NCBI RefSeq assembly: GCF_001514115.1
Contig: NZ_KQ948465.1
Span: forward strand, 239,546 to 303,545
Direction of reading: 5' to 3'
DNA length: 64,000 bases
DNA from: Streptomyces olivochromogenes
GTDB lineage: Bacteria; Actinomycetota; Actinomycetes; Streptomycetales; Streptomycetaceae
Shown in pieces: positions 18,091 to 27,551 of this stretch (positions within the stretch are counted from its first letter, which is position 1; each line of letters opens with the position of its first letter). Made by a program: the position numbers and the translations under genes. The notes under the pieces were generated by a model. The model did no database searches and was not told the DNA's origin. It worked only from the letters and a program-made list of their open reading frames with translations.

Positions 18091-21000
18091 TTACGGCACC
18101 GCCGCGTCGATCGCCTTCACGATGCGCTTGTCGGAGACCGGGTACGCCGTGCCGAGCGCGTGGGCGAAATAGCTGACCCGGAGCTCCTCGATCATCCAGC
18201 GGATGTCCAGGACCTGCTGCGGGACCGGCCGGCCCTGCGGCATCTGCTCCAGGAGCCACGCGTACTCGTCCTGCATCTCGTGGACCTTCTCCATGCGGGT
18301 GGTGTCCCGCTGGACGCCGGTCGGCATCTGCTGCAGGCGCCGGTCGGCGGCGACCAGATAGCGCATCAGGTCCGGGAGCCGGCGCAGACCGGTCGCCGTG
18401 ACGAAGCCGGGCTTCACCAGGGCGTTCAGCTGCGTCCGTACGTCCGTGAGGTTTGCCAGCAGGGTGGGGCTGCCGGTGGCCTTCAGACGGCGCTCACAGG
18501 CCTGCCAGGCGGCGAGGACCTGCTGCACCTGGCCCACCGTCCGGACCGTCGTGTCGACGATCTCGGCGCGCACCTTGTCATACAGCTTCCGGTACGACTC
18601 CTCGTCCCACGCCGGGCCCCCGAAGTCGCCGATCAGCTTGTCCGCCGCCGCCGTCGCGCAGTCGTCGAACAGGGCCTGCACGGAGCCGTGCGGGTTGGCG
18701 GACAGGGCGAGCTTCTGGGCGTTGGTGAGCTTGTCCGAGGCGAACTTGGCAGGGTTCACCGGGATGTTGCGCAGGATCAGCCGCCGGGTGCCCGTCCACA
18801 TGGCCTGCGCCTGCTCGGCCTCCGTGTCGAAGAGACGTACGGAGACGGTGTTCGCCGTCGGGCCGTCGTCGACCAGGGCCGGGTAGGCCTTCACCGGCTG
18901 GCTGGCCCGGCGCGTCTCGAAGACGCGCGTCAGCGTGCCGATCGTCCAGTCCGTGAGGCCCGTACGTTCCAGGGACTCGCCGCCCTCGCGCTCCGCCGTC
19001 GCCGCCGCGGCCTGCGAGATCGCCTTGCGCGCCTTCGGCTTCAGCTGGAGCTGGAGGACCGAGAGGTCCTTGTCCTCGGCCAGGTTGCGGCGCCGCTCGT
19101 CGACGATCCGGAAGGTGATCTTCAGGTGGTCGGGGACGCGGGACCAGTCGAAGTCGTCGGCCGTGACCGGCACACCGACCATCCGCTTGAGCTCACGGGC
19201 GAGGGTCGTCGGCAGCGGCTCCTGAAGCGGGACCGCCTGGTCCAGGAACCGCTTCGCGAAGTTGGGGGCGGGGACGTAGTGGCGGCGGACGGGCTTGGGG
19301 AGGGAACGGATGAGCTCCGTCACCACCTCTTCGCGCAGGCCCGGGATCTGCCAGTCGAAGCCCTCGTCCGTCACCTGGTTCAGGACCTGGAGCGGGACGT
19401 GGACCGTGACGCCGTCGGCGTCCGCGCCCGGCTCGAACTGGTAGGTCACCCGGAACTTCAGGCGGCCCTGACGCCACGAGTCGGGGTAGTCGTCCTTGGT
19501 GACCGCCCCCGCCTTCTCGTTGATGAGCATCGAACGCTCGAAGTCGAGGAGCTCGGGCTCGTCATGGCGCTTGTGCTTCCACCAGGAGTCGAAGTGCGCG
19601 CCGGACACGACATGGGCCGGCACCCGCTGGTCGTAGAAGTCGAACAGCGTCTCGTCGTCGACCAGGATGTCCCGGCGGCGGGCACGGTGCTCCAGCTCCT
19701 CGACCTCGGTCAGGAGCTTGCGGTTGTCGGCGAAGAACTTGTGGTGCGTGCGCCAGTCGCCCTCCACGAGCGCGTTGCGGATGAAGAGGTCGCGGCTCGT
19801 CTCGGGGTCGATACGACCGTAGTTGACCTTGCGTTGGGCGACGATCGGGACGCCGTAGAGGGTGACCTTCTCGTACGCCATCACGGCCGCCTGGTCCTTC
19901 TCCCAATGCGGTTCGCTGTAGGTGCGCTTGAGGAGGTGTTCCGCCAGGGGCTCGACCCACTCGGGCTCGATCCTGGCGTTCACCCGGGCCCAGAGACGGG
20001 AGGTCTCCACCAGCTCGGCCGACATCACGAAACGCGGGGGCTTCTTGAACAGGGCCGAACCCGGGAAGATCGCGAACTTGGCGTTGCGGGCGCCGAGGTA
20101 CTCGTTCTTGCCCGTACTCCTCCCGCTCTCGCCCCCGGTCTCCTTCACGTCCTTCATGCCGACGTGCGAGAGCAGGCCGGCGAGGAGGGAGACATGGACG
20201 CTCTGCTCCGCCGCGTCGTCCTCGTTGAGATGGATGCCCATCTGCTTGGCGACCGTGCGCAGCTGGGTGTAGATGTCCTGCCACTCGCGGATGCGCAGGA
20301 AGTTCAGGTACTCCTGCTTGCACATGCGGCGGAAGGCCGACGAGCCTCGCTCCTTCTGCTGTTCGCGGACGTAGCGCCAGAGGTTGAGGAAGGCGAGGAA
20401 GTCGCTCGTCTCGTCCCTGAAGCGGGCGTGCTGCTGGTCCGCCTGCGTCTGCTTGTCGGCGGGGCGTTCGCGCGGGTCCTGGATGGAGAGCGCCGCGGCG
20501 ATCACCATGACCTCGCGCGCACAGCCGTTCTTGTCGGCCTCCAGGACCATGCGGGCCAGCCGGGGGTCGACGGGGAGCTGGGCGAGCTTGCGGCCGGTGT
20601 CCGTGAGGCGCTTGCGTACGTCCTTCTCGGACGGGTCGAGTGCGTTCAGTTCCTGGAGGAGCTGGACGCCGTCCCGGATGTTGCGGTGGTCCGGCGGGTC
20701 GATGAAGGGGAACTTCTCGATGTCGCCGAGGCCGGCCGCTGTCATCTGGAGGATGACGCTCGCCAGGTTCGTACGGAGGATCTCCGCGTCCGTGAACTCC
20801 GGGCGGGCGTCGAAGTCGTCCTCGGAGTACAGGCGGATGCAGATGCCGTCCGACGTACGGCCGCAGCGGCCCTTGCGCTGGTTGGCGCTGGCCTGCGAGA
20901 CCGGCTCGATGGGCAGGCGCTGGACCTTGGTGCGGTGGCTGTATCTGGAGATACGGGCGTTGCCCGGGTCGATGACGTACTTGATGCCCGGGACGGTGAG

Positions 21001-22068
21001 CGAGGTCTCGGCGACGTTGGTCGCCAGAACGATCCTGCGGCCGGTGTGGGGCTGGAAGACGCGGTGCTGCTCCGCGTGGGAGAGGCGGGCGTAGAGGGGG
21101 AGGACCTCGGTGAAGCGGTAGTTCTTTTTCGTGAGTGCGTCCGCCGTGTCGCGGATCTCGCGTTCGCCGGAGAGGAAGACCAGGATGTCGCCCTTGCCCT
21201 CGGCCTGCAGTTCCTCGACCGCGTCCGTGATCGCGGTGATCTGGTCGCGGTCGGCGTCGTCCCCTTCCTCCTCGAGGAGCGGGCGGTAGCGGACCTCCAC
21301 GGGGTACGTACGGCCGCTGACCTCGACGATCGGGGCCTCGCCGAAGTGGCGGGAGAAGCGCTCCGGGTCGATCGTGGCCGACGTGATGACGACCTTGAGG
21401 TCCGGGCGCTTGGGGAGCAGCTGGGCGAGGTAGCCGAGCAGGAAGTCGATGTTGAGGGAGCGCTCGTGGGCCTCGTCGATGATGATCGTGTCGTACGCGC
21501 GCAGCTCGCGGTCCGTCTGGATCTCGGCGAGCAGGATGCCGTCCGTCATGAGCTTGACGAAGGTGCCGTCCGGGTTCACCTGGTCGGTGAAGCGGACCTT
21601 CCAGCCGACGGCCTCGCCCAGGGGGGTGTCCAGCTCCTCCGCCACACGCTCGGCGACCGTGCGGGCGGCGATGCGGCGGGGCTGGGTGTGGCCGATCATG
21701 CCGCGGACGCCGCGGCCCAGTTCGAGACAGATCTTGGGGATCTGGGTGGTCTTTCCGGAGCCGGTCTCACCAGCGACGATGACGACCTGGTGGTCGCGTA
21801 TGGCGTCGGCGATGTCGGACTTCTTCTGGCTGACCGGGAGCTGCTCGGGGTAGGTGACGGCGGGCACGCGGATGCGGCGCTCGGCCATGCGGGCCTCGGC
21901 CTTGGTGACCTCCGCGTCGATCTCGGCGAGCACGGCGGCGCGGGCTTCTGGTTTGCGGATCCGGCGCGCGCCCTCGAGCCTGCGGCCGAGCCGGTGCGCG
22001 TCGCGCAGGGACAGCTCGGCCAGGCGGGGGGCGAGGTCGCCGAGGACGGGGGCAGGATGCGTAGACAT
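18091..22068 (-). CDS. hrpA: ATP-dependent RNA helicase HrpA
   Basis: DEAH-box helicase of the HrpA family, which unwinds structured RNA and in E. coli is linked to mRNA processing and rescue of stalled ribosomes. 1325 residues is full length. Walker A is VVIVAGETGSGKTTQ (about 95-105), the DEAH box is TIIIDEAHERSLN (about 190), and motif VI is QRKGRCGRTSDG. The HA2/OB domains and the long HrpA-specific C-terminal region follow. ATG 22068 (MSTHPAPVLGDLAPRLAEL). It follows a small membrane-protein gene on the same strand after 67 bp. Confidence 0.95.
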   Translation of the reverse strand: MSTHPAPVLGDLAPRLAELSLRDAHRLGRRLEGARRIRKPEARAAVLAEIDAEVTKAEARMAERRIRVPAVTYPEQLPVSQKKSDIADAIRDHQVVIVAGETGSGKTTQIPKICLELGRGVRGMIGHTQPRRIAARTVAERVAEELDTPLGEAVGWKVRFTDQVNPDGTFVKLMTDGILLAEIQTDRELRAYDTIIIDEAHERSLNIDFLLGYLAQLLPKRPDLKVVITSATIDPERFSRHFGEAPIVEVSGRTYPVEVRYRPLLEEEGDDADRDQITAITDAVEELQAEGKGDILVFLSGEREIRDTADALTKKNYRFTEVLPLYARLSHAEQHRVFQPHTGRRIVLATNVAETSLTVPGIKYVIDPGNARISRYSHRTKVQRLPIEPVSQASANQRKGRCGRTSDGICIRLYSEDDFDARPEFTDAEILRTNLASVILQMTAAGLGDIEKFPFIDPPDHRNIRDGVQLLQELNALDPSEKDVRKRLTDTGRKLAQLPVDPRLARMVLEADKNGCAREVMVIAAALSIQDPRERPADKQTQADQQHARFRDETSDFLAFLNLWRYVREQQKERGSSAFRRMCKQEYLNFLRIREWQDIYTQLRTVAKQMGIHLNEDDAAEQSVHVSLLAGLLSHVGMKDVKETGGESGRSTGKNEYLGARNAKFAIFPGSALFKKPPRFVMSAELVETSRLWARVNARIEPEWVEPLAEHLLKRTYSEPHWEKDQAAVMAYEKVTLYGVPIVAQRKVNYGRIDPETSRDLFIRNALVEGDWRTHHKFFADNRKLLTEVEELEHRARRRDILVDDETLFDFYDQRVPAHVVSGAHFDSWWKHKRHDEPELLDFERSMLINEKAGAVTKDDYPDSWRQGRLKFRVTYQFEPGADADGVTVHVPLQVLNQVTDEGFDWQIPGLREEVVTELIRSLPKPVRRHYVPAPNFAKRFLDQAVPLQEPLPTTLARELKRMVGVPVTADDFDWSRVPDHLKITFRIVDERRRNLAEDKDLSVLQLQLKPKARKAISQAAAATAEREGGESLERTGLTDWTIGTLTRVFETRRASQPVKAYPALVDDGPTANTVSVRLFDTEAEQAQAMWTGTRRLILRNIPVNPAKFASDKLTNAQKLALSANPHGSVQALFDDCATAAADKLIGDFGGPAWDEESYRKLYDKVRAEIVDTTVRTVGQVQQVLAAWQACERRLKATGSPTLLANLTDVRTQLNALVKPGFVTATGLRRLPDLMRYLVAADRRLQQMPTGVQRDTTRMEKVHEMQDEYAWLLEQMPQGRPVPQQVLDIRWMIEELRVSYFAHALGTAYPVSDKRIVKAIDAAVP

Positions 22069-22135
22069 ACGCCGTCCAGGATCTCACCTCGCCGAAATTA
22101 CTGGCGAACGGTTTTGGGCGGGGTGCGGGGACAGG

Positions 22136-22498
22136 TCAGGGGGTGCGCTGCGGCGGAGGCTCGGGGGAGGCGGCGGGGGCGGGCTCGGGCGTGGCAGCGG
22201 GCGCCGACGGGGCGGCGGGCGCGGACTCCTGGCGGGGACGGTTTTCCCGGGCCATGGACTGGGCGGTGTTGGAGACGGCCTTGATGCCCAGGTAGGCGGT
22301 GGTCATGCCGCTCACCGCGGTGAACGCGGCGGTGAGCACGCCGACGATCACGGCCTTGTCGCCGTCGAGCCGCCAGACGCCGAAGATCGCGACGACCGAG
22401 ATCGCGAGAATGCTGACGACCACGGCGAACAGCCCGTACCGGGCCCGGTCCTTCTCCAATTCGGTGTCCTGAATCACTCTGGCCACGTTCCGGCTCAT
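22136..22498 (-). CDS. Small membrane protein with Pro/Ala-rich tail
   Basis: 120 residues from ATG 22498. It begins MSRNVARVIQDTELEKDRARYG, followed by two hydrophobic segments (about 22-42 and 50-70) and a cytoplasmic or periplasmic tail rich in Pro, Ala and Glu (from about 85). No recognised family. It may be co-transcribed with hrpA. The longer open frame upstream has unnatural composition and is rejected. Confidence 0.65.
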   Translation of the reverse strand: MSRNVARVIQDTELEKDRARYGLFAVVVSILAISVVAIFGVWRLDGDKAVIVGVLTAAFTAVSGMTTAYLGIKAVSNTAQSMARENRPRQESAPAAPSAPAATPEPAPAASPEPPPQRTP

Positions 22499-22630
22499 GT
22501 CTTCCCCGCCCCGAAGAAACCTGCTGGACCGGCCAGAACATAGCGGCGGTCGAGCGCCGGTGCCAAGCGAGCCGCCCGTCGCCGCTCGCGCCCGTCCCGG
22601 CGTGCAGACGCGCCCGTCCCGGCGTGCGGA

Positions 22631-22660
22631 AAGGGGCGAACCCTTTCGGGTCCGCCCCTT
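22631..22660 (-). terminator. Terminator after the secreted Ig-like protein gene
   Basis: AAGGGGCG-A-ACCC (22631-22643) pairs with GGGT-C-CGCCCCTT (22648-22660) around a TTTC loop with one internal mismatch, 20 bp beyond the stop codon. Confidence 0.8.
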
Positions 22661-22680
22661 CTCAGCTGTCCGCGCGGGTG

Positions 22681-24309
22681 TCATCGCACGTCGACGTAGT
22701 CCTCCGTGCCGTCGCCCACGAAGTGCTTGCTGTCGGGATACAGGAAGACGGGAACCCAGGTGCCGTCCTGCTGGGCCTTGAAGCCCTTGCTGAAGGATCC
22801 GTTCGATTTCGTGGTGACGGTGGACATCAGGTACCAGGTCTTCTTGCCCTTGGGCCGGAAGAGGATCTCCACCTTCTTGGCGCCGTACGCCTTCCAGGAG
22901 GTGGTGCCGGCCTTGCGCTCCTGGAGCACGCCCTTGACGGTGATCGTCCGGCCCTTGGAGACAGGCTCGGGGGACGCGTTGGCGTCCTTGATCCGGGTGA
23001 GCGCGCGGTTCCTGCGCAGGCTGCCGCTGACGCCGCCCTTGATGTCCTTGGCGGTGGAGCCTGCGTAGTGCAGCCGCCAGTAGCCGTCCGTGTAGCCCGG
23101 CAGCTTCTCGACGATGAACTGCGAGCCGACGGAGGTCTGCACCGTCTTCTTGGTGCTCCAGTGCGTCCTGCCGTCGGGCGAGTACTGGATGTCGACGCCG
23201 ATCCGGTCGTTGCTGTCGCGTCCGACCAGGTCGACGCTGCCGGTGATGTCCAGCTGTGCGTACTCGTCCAGTTGCGCCGTGAACTCGGTGAACTTCGTCG
23301 TGGCGGTGGCCGCGACGGTGACGTCGGCCTTCGTGGTGCGCTGGATGAAGGGGGTGTACGGGTACGGCGGGAAGCCGACCTCGTAGACCACCTTGCTGCC
23401 GTACGCGTACTTCGAGAAGGAGAAGCGGCCGTTCGCGTCGGTGGTCGACTGGACGGGGCTGCAGGTGGTGCAGTCCTTGTAGTCCATCTGCAGCGCGATG
23501 CCGGACAGCGGCTTCCACTCCGTGCCGCTCTGGTACTGGAGCGCTCCGGTGACGTTGAACTTGTCGTTCGCGGTGACGTGGAGGCTGCTCTTGTCCAGGA
23601 CGATCCGGGTCGGCGCGGTCTTCGGCCTGACCTCCACCCAGGGGCCGGTGGCGAAGCCCAGGTCGCCGTTGTACTGGGCGAAGGTCCAGCCGCCGTCCAC
23701 CACCTCGTGGGAGGCGGAGAAGTGGCCGGCGTCGTCCGTGACAGCGGTCGTCTTGTCGTTCCCGTCGAACGTGAGGTCAACGGTGGCGCCGGGCAGCGGC
23801 ACCGTCTCGCGGGTGCTGGGGTCTCGGACGGCCATGTCACCGGTGGCCGTGACCGTCTTGTGTTCGATGTCCGGTTCGGTCGGCGTGACCGAGTAACCGG
23901 TGATGACGGGCTGCTTCTGATAGCGCAGAGTGCCGGCGTTCTGCTGGACGGTGGTCTCGCCCGAGGAGTCCGTGGCCTCGATGTCGATCGTGTAGGCGCC
24001 CAGAGTGTCCAGATGGATGGGCTGGGAGGCCCAGATGCTGTCCCAGGAGCTGTAGTCGTACTTGCGCGTGAAGTCGGTGATCGTGGCCACCGGCGCGTCC
24101 GACTCGGCGCTGCCTGCCGGGCGGAGCCTGGCTGTGATCTTGTCGACCGAGCCGCTGTAGTTGAGGCGGACGTCCAGGACCGACCAGTCGGCCTGGTCGC
24201 TGTACGCATTCTCGACGTTCGGTCCCGCGGCGTGGGCCGTGCCGGGTATCGCGAGTGTGGCGACCAGGACGGCGCCGGCCGTCACCAGCCCTCTGGCGAT
24301 GTGTCTCAA
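22681..24309 (-). CDS. Secreted multi-domain Ig-like protein
   Basis: 542 residues. A signal peptide (MRHIARGLVTAGAVLVATLAIPGTAHAA, cleavage near 28) is followed by beta-rich repeats resembling bacterial Ig-like or carboxypeptidase-regulatory-like domains: DLTFDGNDKTTAVTDDAGHFS, QSTTDANGRFSFSKYAYGSK and a last segment TTVTTKSNGSFSKGFKAQQDGTW. Two Cys (KDCTTC) may form a disulfide. The start is TTG at 24309, with GAGGGGGG 3 bases upstream. No enzymatic domain seen; likely surface or extracellular. Function unknown. Confidence 0.8.
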   Translation of the reverse strand: MRHIARGLVTAGAVLVATLAIPGTAHAAGPNVENAYSDQADWSVLDVRLNYSGSVDKITARLRPAGSAESDAPVATITDFTRKYDYSSWDSIWASQPIHLDTLGAYTIDIEATDSSGETTVQQNAGTLRYQKQPVITGYSVTPTEPDIEHKTVTATGDMAVRDPSTRETVPLPGATVDLTFDGNDKTTAVTDDAGHFSASHEVVDGGWTFAQYNGDLGFATGPWVEVRPKTAPTRIVLDKSSLHVTANDKFNVTGALQYQSGTEWKPLSGIALQMDYKDCTTCSPVQSTTDANGRFSFSKYAYGSKVVYEVGFPPYPYTPFIQRTTKADVTVAATATTKFTEFTAQLDEYAQLDITGSVDLVGRDSNDRIGVDIQYSPDGRTHWSTKKTVQTSVGSQFIVEKLPGYTDGYWRLHYAGSTAKDIKGGVSGSLRRNRALTRIKDANASPEPVSKGRTITVKGVLQERKAGTTSWKAYGAKKVEILFRPKGKKTWYLMSTVTTKSNGSFSKGFKAQQDGTWVPVFLYPDSKHFVGDGTEDYVDVR

Positions 24310-24336
24310 GAACCCCCCTCAGGCTCTCTGTGAGCG

Positions 24337-24375
24337 ACGAAAACCCCCTCCAGTTGACCCGGAGGGGGTTTTCGT
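24337..24375 (-). terminator. Terminator of the tRNA-Glu-Asp-Phe cluster
   Basis: 15-bp stem (24337-24351 with 24361-24375) with a 9-base loop and AAAA/TTTT at the base, 5 bp past tRNA-Phe. It also covers the promoter side of the secreted-protein gene. Confidence 0.88.
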
Positions 24376-24380
24376 TCTTG

Positions 24381-24454
24381 TGGCTGGGGCCGGGGTCGAA
24401 CCGGCGACCTATCGCTTTTCAGGCGATCGCTCGTACCAACTGAGCTACCCAGCC
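24381..24454 (-). tRNA. tRNA-Phe(GAA)
   Basis: Acceptor GGCTGGG/CCCAGCC, anticodon loop CTGAAAA between ATCGC/GCGAT, T-loop TTCGACC; discriminator A, no encoded CCA. Last of three tRNAs in a row. Confidence 0.97.
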
Positions 24455-24478
24455 ACGAGGTTTCCTGGGAAACCTCAG

Positions 24479-24553
24479 CGGTCCTGACGGGATTTGAACC
24501 CGCGGCCTCCACCTTGACAGGGTGGCGAGCACTCCAAACTGCTCCACAGGACC
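24479..24553 (-). tRNA. tRNA-Asp(GTC), copy 2
   Basis: Same 75-nt sequence as copy 1 at 17923. A small hairpin AGGTTTCC-TG-GGAAACCT (24458-24475) in the spacer to tRNA-Phe may guide processing of the joint transcript. Confidence 0.97.
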
Positions 24554-24600
24554 AAGCTGTTGCGTGCGACGCGTAAAACAGTGTCGCACACGGTGTTGCG

Positions 24601-24673
24601 TGCCCCCAACGGGATTCGAACCCGTGCTACCGCCTTGAAAGGGCGGCGTCCTAGGCCGCTAGACGATGAGGGC
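24601..24673 (-). tRNA. tRNA-Glu(TTC)
   Basis: Acceptor GCCCTCA/TGGGGGC with one G-T pair, anticodon loop CTTTCAA between CCGCC/GGCGG, T-loop TTCGAAT. First gene of the Glu-Asp-Phe cluster. Confidence 0.97.
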
Positions 24674-24753
24674 TATCGGCCCGCCTGGGCGCTTCTCAGC
24701 GCGTCGGGGACGTGAGAAGCATATGGGATGGCGGGAGGTATCGCCAAAACGGT

Positions 24754-26412
24754 TTACGGGGTGGTCGTGGAGGTGGTCGGGGAGGGGGAGGAGGACTGAG
24801 GCGCGCCCGGTTGGTTCTCCTTCGGGAGGTGGCGGCTGACCTCGGCCGTCGTCAGGCCCAGGCCGCCCAGTTTGATCTCGTCCCAGGCCTGGAGACGGCG
24901 GGTGTCACGGTCGACGTAGAGGACCGAGGCCTCGATGGGGTCCGGGTACTTGCCCTCGATCGCGCGCAGGCCGCTGCCGCCCGTCGAGCCCTCGACGCGC
25001 AGGCGGGTTCCGTACTTCATGACCTCCGTCTGTTCGTGGTGGAGGTGACCGGCCAGGACGAGGGGCACCTCGCCGTCCGTCCCGCGGGCCGCCGACGGCT
25101 CGTGGGCGATGGCGATGTCGACGGGGGTGCCTGCCGTGCGCTGGTCGCGGAGAGCGGAGGCCAGGCGGGCGCCGGCCAGATCCTCCGCCGCGTCGCCGCC
25201 CGGGACCGCCGAGCGGTCGGGGGTGAACTGGGGGTCGCCGATGCCGGCGAAGCGCAGGCCCGCGACCGTGATCGCGCGGCCGTCGTCCAGGACGTGCACG
25301 TTCTTCAGGCGTTCCAGGTAGCGCTGGGTGACGAGGCTGTCGTGGTTGCCGCGCACCCAGATGTAGGGCGCGCCCAGGTCGGGGATGGGGTCCAGGAAGC
25401 CGTTCTCGGCCGACGTTCCGTGGTCCATGGTGTCGCCGGAGTCGACGATCACGTCGATCGCGTACTGCTTCACCAGTGACGCGATGATCTTCCAGCTCGC
25501 GGGGTTGAGGTGGATGTCGGAGACGTGCAGGACCCGGATCGTGGACGGGTCGGGCTCGTACGTCGGGAGCGTGGAGGTGACGTCGTACAGCTTCGTCACG
25601 TTCGTCACCAGGCGCGCCAACTCCTTCTGGTAGACGTCGAATTCGCTGACGATGTTGCGGGCGTTGCCGACGAGGGAGGGGGCGGAGGAGAGCAGCCCGG
25701 AGAACCTCGGTTCCAGCACCGAATTCGGGTTCCAGGTGGCGAAGGCCGTCGCGCCGGAGGCGGCGAGCAGGGTGAGGGCCAGGCCGCCGGCGGCCAGGGC
25801 GCGGCGCGGGCGGCGATAGACCGCGAGGCCGAGGGCCGTGGCCCCCGACACGACCGCGACGCAGGACCGTACGGCCAGGTCGAGTGTGCCGTGCTCGACG
25901 TCCTGCGCGACCTCGTCCTGCAGGCCCGAGAGCCGCTCGGGGTGGTCGACCAGGGCCTGCGCGCGGACCGGGTCGAGCTGGTCGACGTTCACGTCGAGGC
26001 GGACCGGGGCGATGTGGCTGTTCAGCTCCAGGGCGCCGAGCGGGGAGACGTTGATCTTGGTGCCGCCGGTGACCGAGGGGCGCAGGGTCATCGTGGTGTT
26101 CATGGGGCCGACCGGGACGCGCACATTGCCCACGATCAGCAGGCCCAGCCAGGCACCGAGGAGGACGACCGCCATCAGGCCGAGCGCCCGGGCGTACGGG
26201 TTCGGCTGCTGGACGAGTTCCTCGGTGACGGGGCGGAAGCGGCGGGTGCGGCGGGAGCGGAGGGAGCGGTGCTTGCGGGTCAGGGCGGTGGTGAGGGCGG
26301 ACATGGCGGTGGTGACGGCGGATATGGAGCTGGTGACGGCGGTGGTGACGGCGGATATGGAGCTGGTGACGGCGGATGTGGCGGTGGTGACGGCAGCGGG
26401 GACGCGGGCCAT
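24754..26412 (-). CDS. Membrane-anchored metallophosphoesterase
   Basis: 552 residues from ATG 26412. An Ala/Thr/Ser-rich N-terminus with imperfect 11-residue repeats is followed by a hydrophobic segment (ALGLMAVVLLGAWLGLLIVG). Further hydrophobic stretches lie around GATALGLAVY and GLALTLLAASGATAFATW. A calcineurin-type phosphoesterase domain follows: VLHVSDIHLN, IVDSGDTMDHG, VRGNHDS, IAHEPSA and LAGHLHHE, which carry the two-metal ligands. It ends in a Ser/Thr/Pro tail. Substrate unknown. The longer open frame upstream is rejected because it overlaps the divergent gene. Confidence 0.85.
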   Translation of the reverse strand: MARVPAAVTTATSAVTSSISAVTTAVTSSISAVTTAMSALTTALTRKHRSLRSRRTRRFRPVTEELVQQPNPYARALGLMAVVLLGAWLGLLIVGNVRVPVGPMNTTMTLRPSVTGGTKINVSPLGALELNSHIAPVRLDVNVDQLDPVRAQALVDHPERLSGLQDEVAQDVEHGTLDLAVRSCVAVVSGATALGLAVYRRPRRALAAGGLALTLLAASGATAFATWNPNSVLEPRFSGLLSSAPSLVGNARNIVSEFDVYQKELARLVTNVTKLYDVTSTLPTYEPDPSTIRVLHVSDIHLNPASWKIIASLVKQYAIDVIVDSGDTMDHGTSAENGFLDPIPDLGAPYIWVRGNHDSLVTQRYLERLKNVHVLDDGRAITVAGLRFAGIGDPQFTPDRSAVPGGDAAEDLAGARLASALRDQRTAGTPVDIAIAHEPSAARGTDGEVPLVLAGHLHHEQTEVMKYGTRLRVEGSTGGSGLRAIEGKYPDPIEASVLYVDRDTRRLQAWDEIKLGGLGLTTAEVSRHLPKENQPGAPQSSSPSPTTSTTTP

Positions 26413-26506
26413 TGGTCCCGTATGCCCAAGTGCGGGGGTGGGTATGCGGGGTGTACGGGGCTGTCGTCGACTCTCCTGAGAGGCGGTCGTACCGGACAAT
26501 GGCCGT

Positions 26507-26857
26507 GTGCTGGAGATGACGCGCGAGGAGTTCGAGGAACTGGTCGCCGAGGCGCTGGACCGGATTCCGCCGGAGCTGACGCGGTTGATGGACAACGTGG
26601 CGGTGTTCGTCGAGGACGAGCCGGACCCCGCCGATCCCGAGCTGCTCGGGCTCTACGAGGGAACTCCCCTGACCGATCGCGGGGAGTGGTACGCGGGGGT
26701 GCTGCCGGATCGGATCACGATCTACCGGGGGCCGACGCTGCGGATGTGCGAGACGCGGGAGGACGTGGTCGCGGAGACCGAGGTCACCGTGGTGCACGAG
26801 ATCGCGCATCACTTCGGGATCGACGACGAACGGCTGCACGCGCTCGGCTACGGGTGA
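26507..26857 (+). CDS. Small zinc metallopeptidase (minimal zincin family)
   Basis: 116 residues. The acidic N-terminal half (MTREEFEELVAEALDRIPPEL) precedes the zinc motif HEIAHHFGIDDERL (about 98-111), an extended HExxH with a downstream Asp; the family is found as short single-domain proteins in many Actinobacteria. GTG 26507 is chosen; GACAAT about 10 bases upstream would give a nearly leaderless mRNA. ATG 26516 is the alternative. Divergent from the phosphoesterase gene. Substrate unknown. Confidence 0.85.
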   Translation: MLEMTREEFEELVAEALDRIPPELTRLMDNVAVFVEDEPDPADPELLGLYEGTPLTDRGEWYAGVLPDRITIYRGPTLRMCETREDVVAETEVTVVHEIAHHFGIDDERLHALGYG

Positions 26858-27029
26858 GTGAGCGGGGAGTGGGTGGCGGGGGCTGACGCCGCCCGGGGCT
26901 GGGGACGTGTGTCATGTTCCCGCGTGTCCTCTTGTGGGCGGCGGGAGTTGGTCAGGGGGACTCCCCGATCCATCCCCAGACTCTCGGCCCCGCCGAGCAG
27001 GGGAGAACCCCCTCCGGAGGTGGCTGCCC

Positions 27030-27551
27030 GTGCGCGCCTTGTACGTACCCGTCCGTCTGGCCGCCACGGTCATCGTCGTCGCGTCCGCCGCCGGCTGTGT
27101 GAGCGTGGGTGACGACGCGGGTAGGCCCGGGCCCGCGCACTCGGCGGGGCGGCACGGTGGCCAGGCCCCCGACGGGGGGTCCGCGGGGGACGGGGGCGGT
27201 GGCGGGTTCCACGGGGGGACGGGTGTGAGGGGCGGCGCCTCCGCCAAGCCCGGTGAGCACGCCTCCGGGTCGGCCTCCGCGTCCGCGTCGGCCTCCGGCG
27301 GCGCGAAGCCGTCCGCCAAGGCGACGGGCAAGGGGGACGGCAAGGGGCAGCCGGACCAGCCTCCGCCGTCGAACGGGGCGCCGAGTCCCACGCACGCCAC
27401 GTCCGATCCGACTCCGCCGCCCCCTCCTCCGCCGCCGCCCGTGACGCCGACGCCCGATCCGACCACGGCGGAGCCCTCGTCCTCGGCGCATGAGCAGACC
27501 ACGCAACTGGTGGACCGGGAGCCGGCGCCGCGGGCGGGCCGGCCGGCGTGA
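27030..27551 (+). CDS. Proline-rich lipoprotein, low complexity
   Basis: 173 residues from GTG 27030, with GGAGG 9 bases upstream. The signal peptide MRALYVPVRLAATVIVVASAAGC ends in a lipobox (Cys23). The mature part is almost entirely Gly, Ser/Ala-Lys and then Pro-Thr-rich (a run of nine Pro), as in cell-wall spanning linkers. No globular domain visible. Function unknown. Confidence 0.65.
   Translation: MRALYVPVRLAATVIVVASAAGCVSVGDDAGRPGPAHSAGRHGGQAPDGGSAGDGGGGGFHGGTGVRGGASAKPGEHASGSASASASASGGAKPSAKATGKGDGKGQPDQPPPSNGAPSPTHATSDPTPPPPPPPPPVTPTPDPTTAEPSSSAHEQTTQLVDREPAPRAGRPA

Noticed and set aside
18052..22284. 1410-codon open frame antisense to hrpA
   Set aside because: Codon-bias artefact opposite a complete HrpA with all helicase motifs.
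26413..26595. N-terminal extension of the metallophosphoesterase
   Set aside because: It would overlap the divergent small zincin gene and is Ser/Arg-rich without conservation signals.
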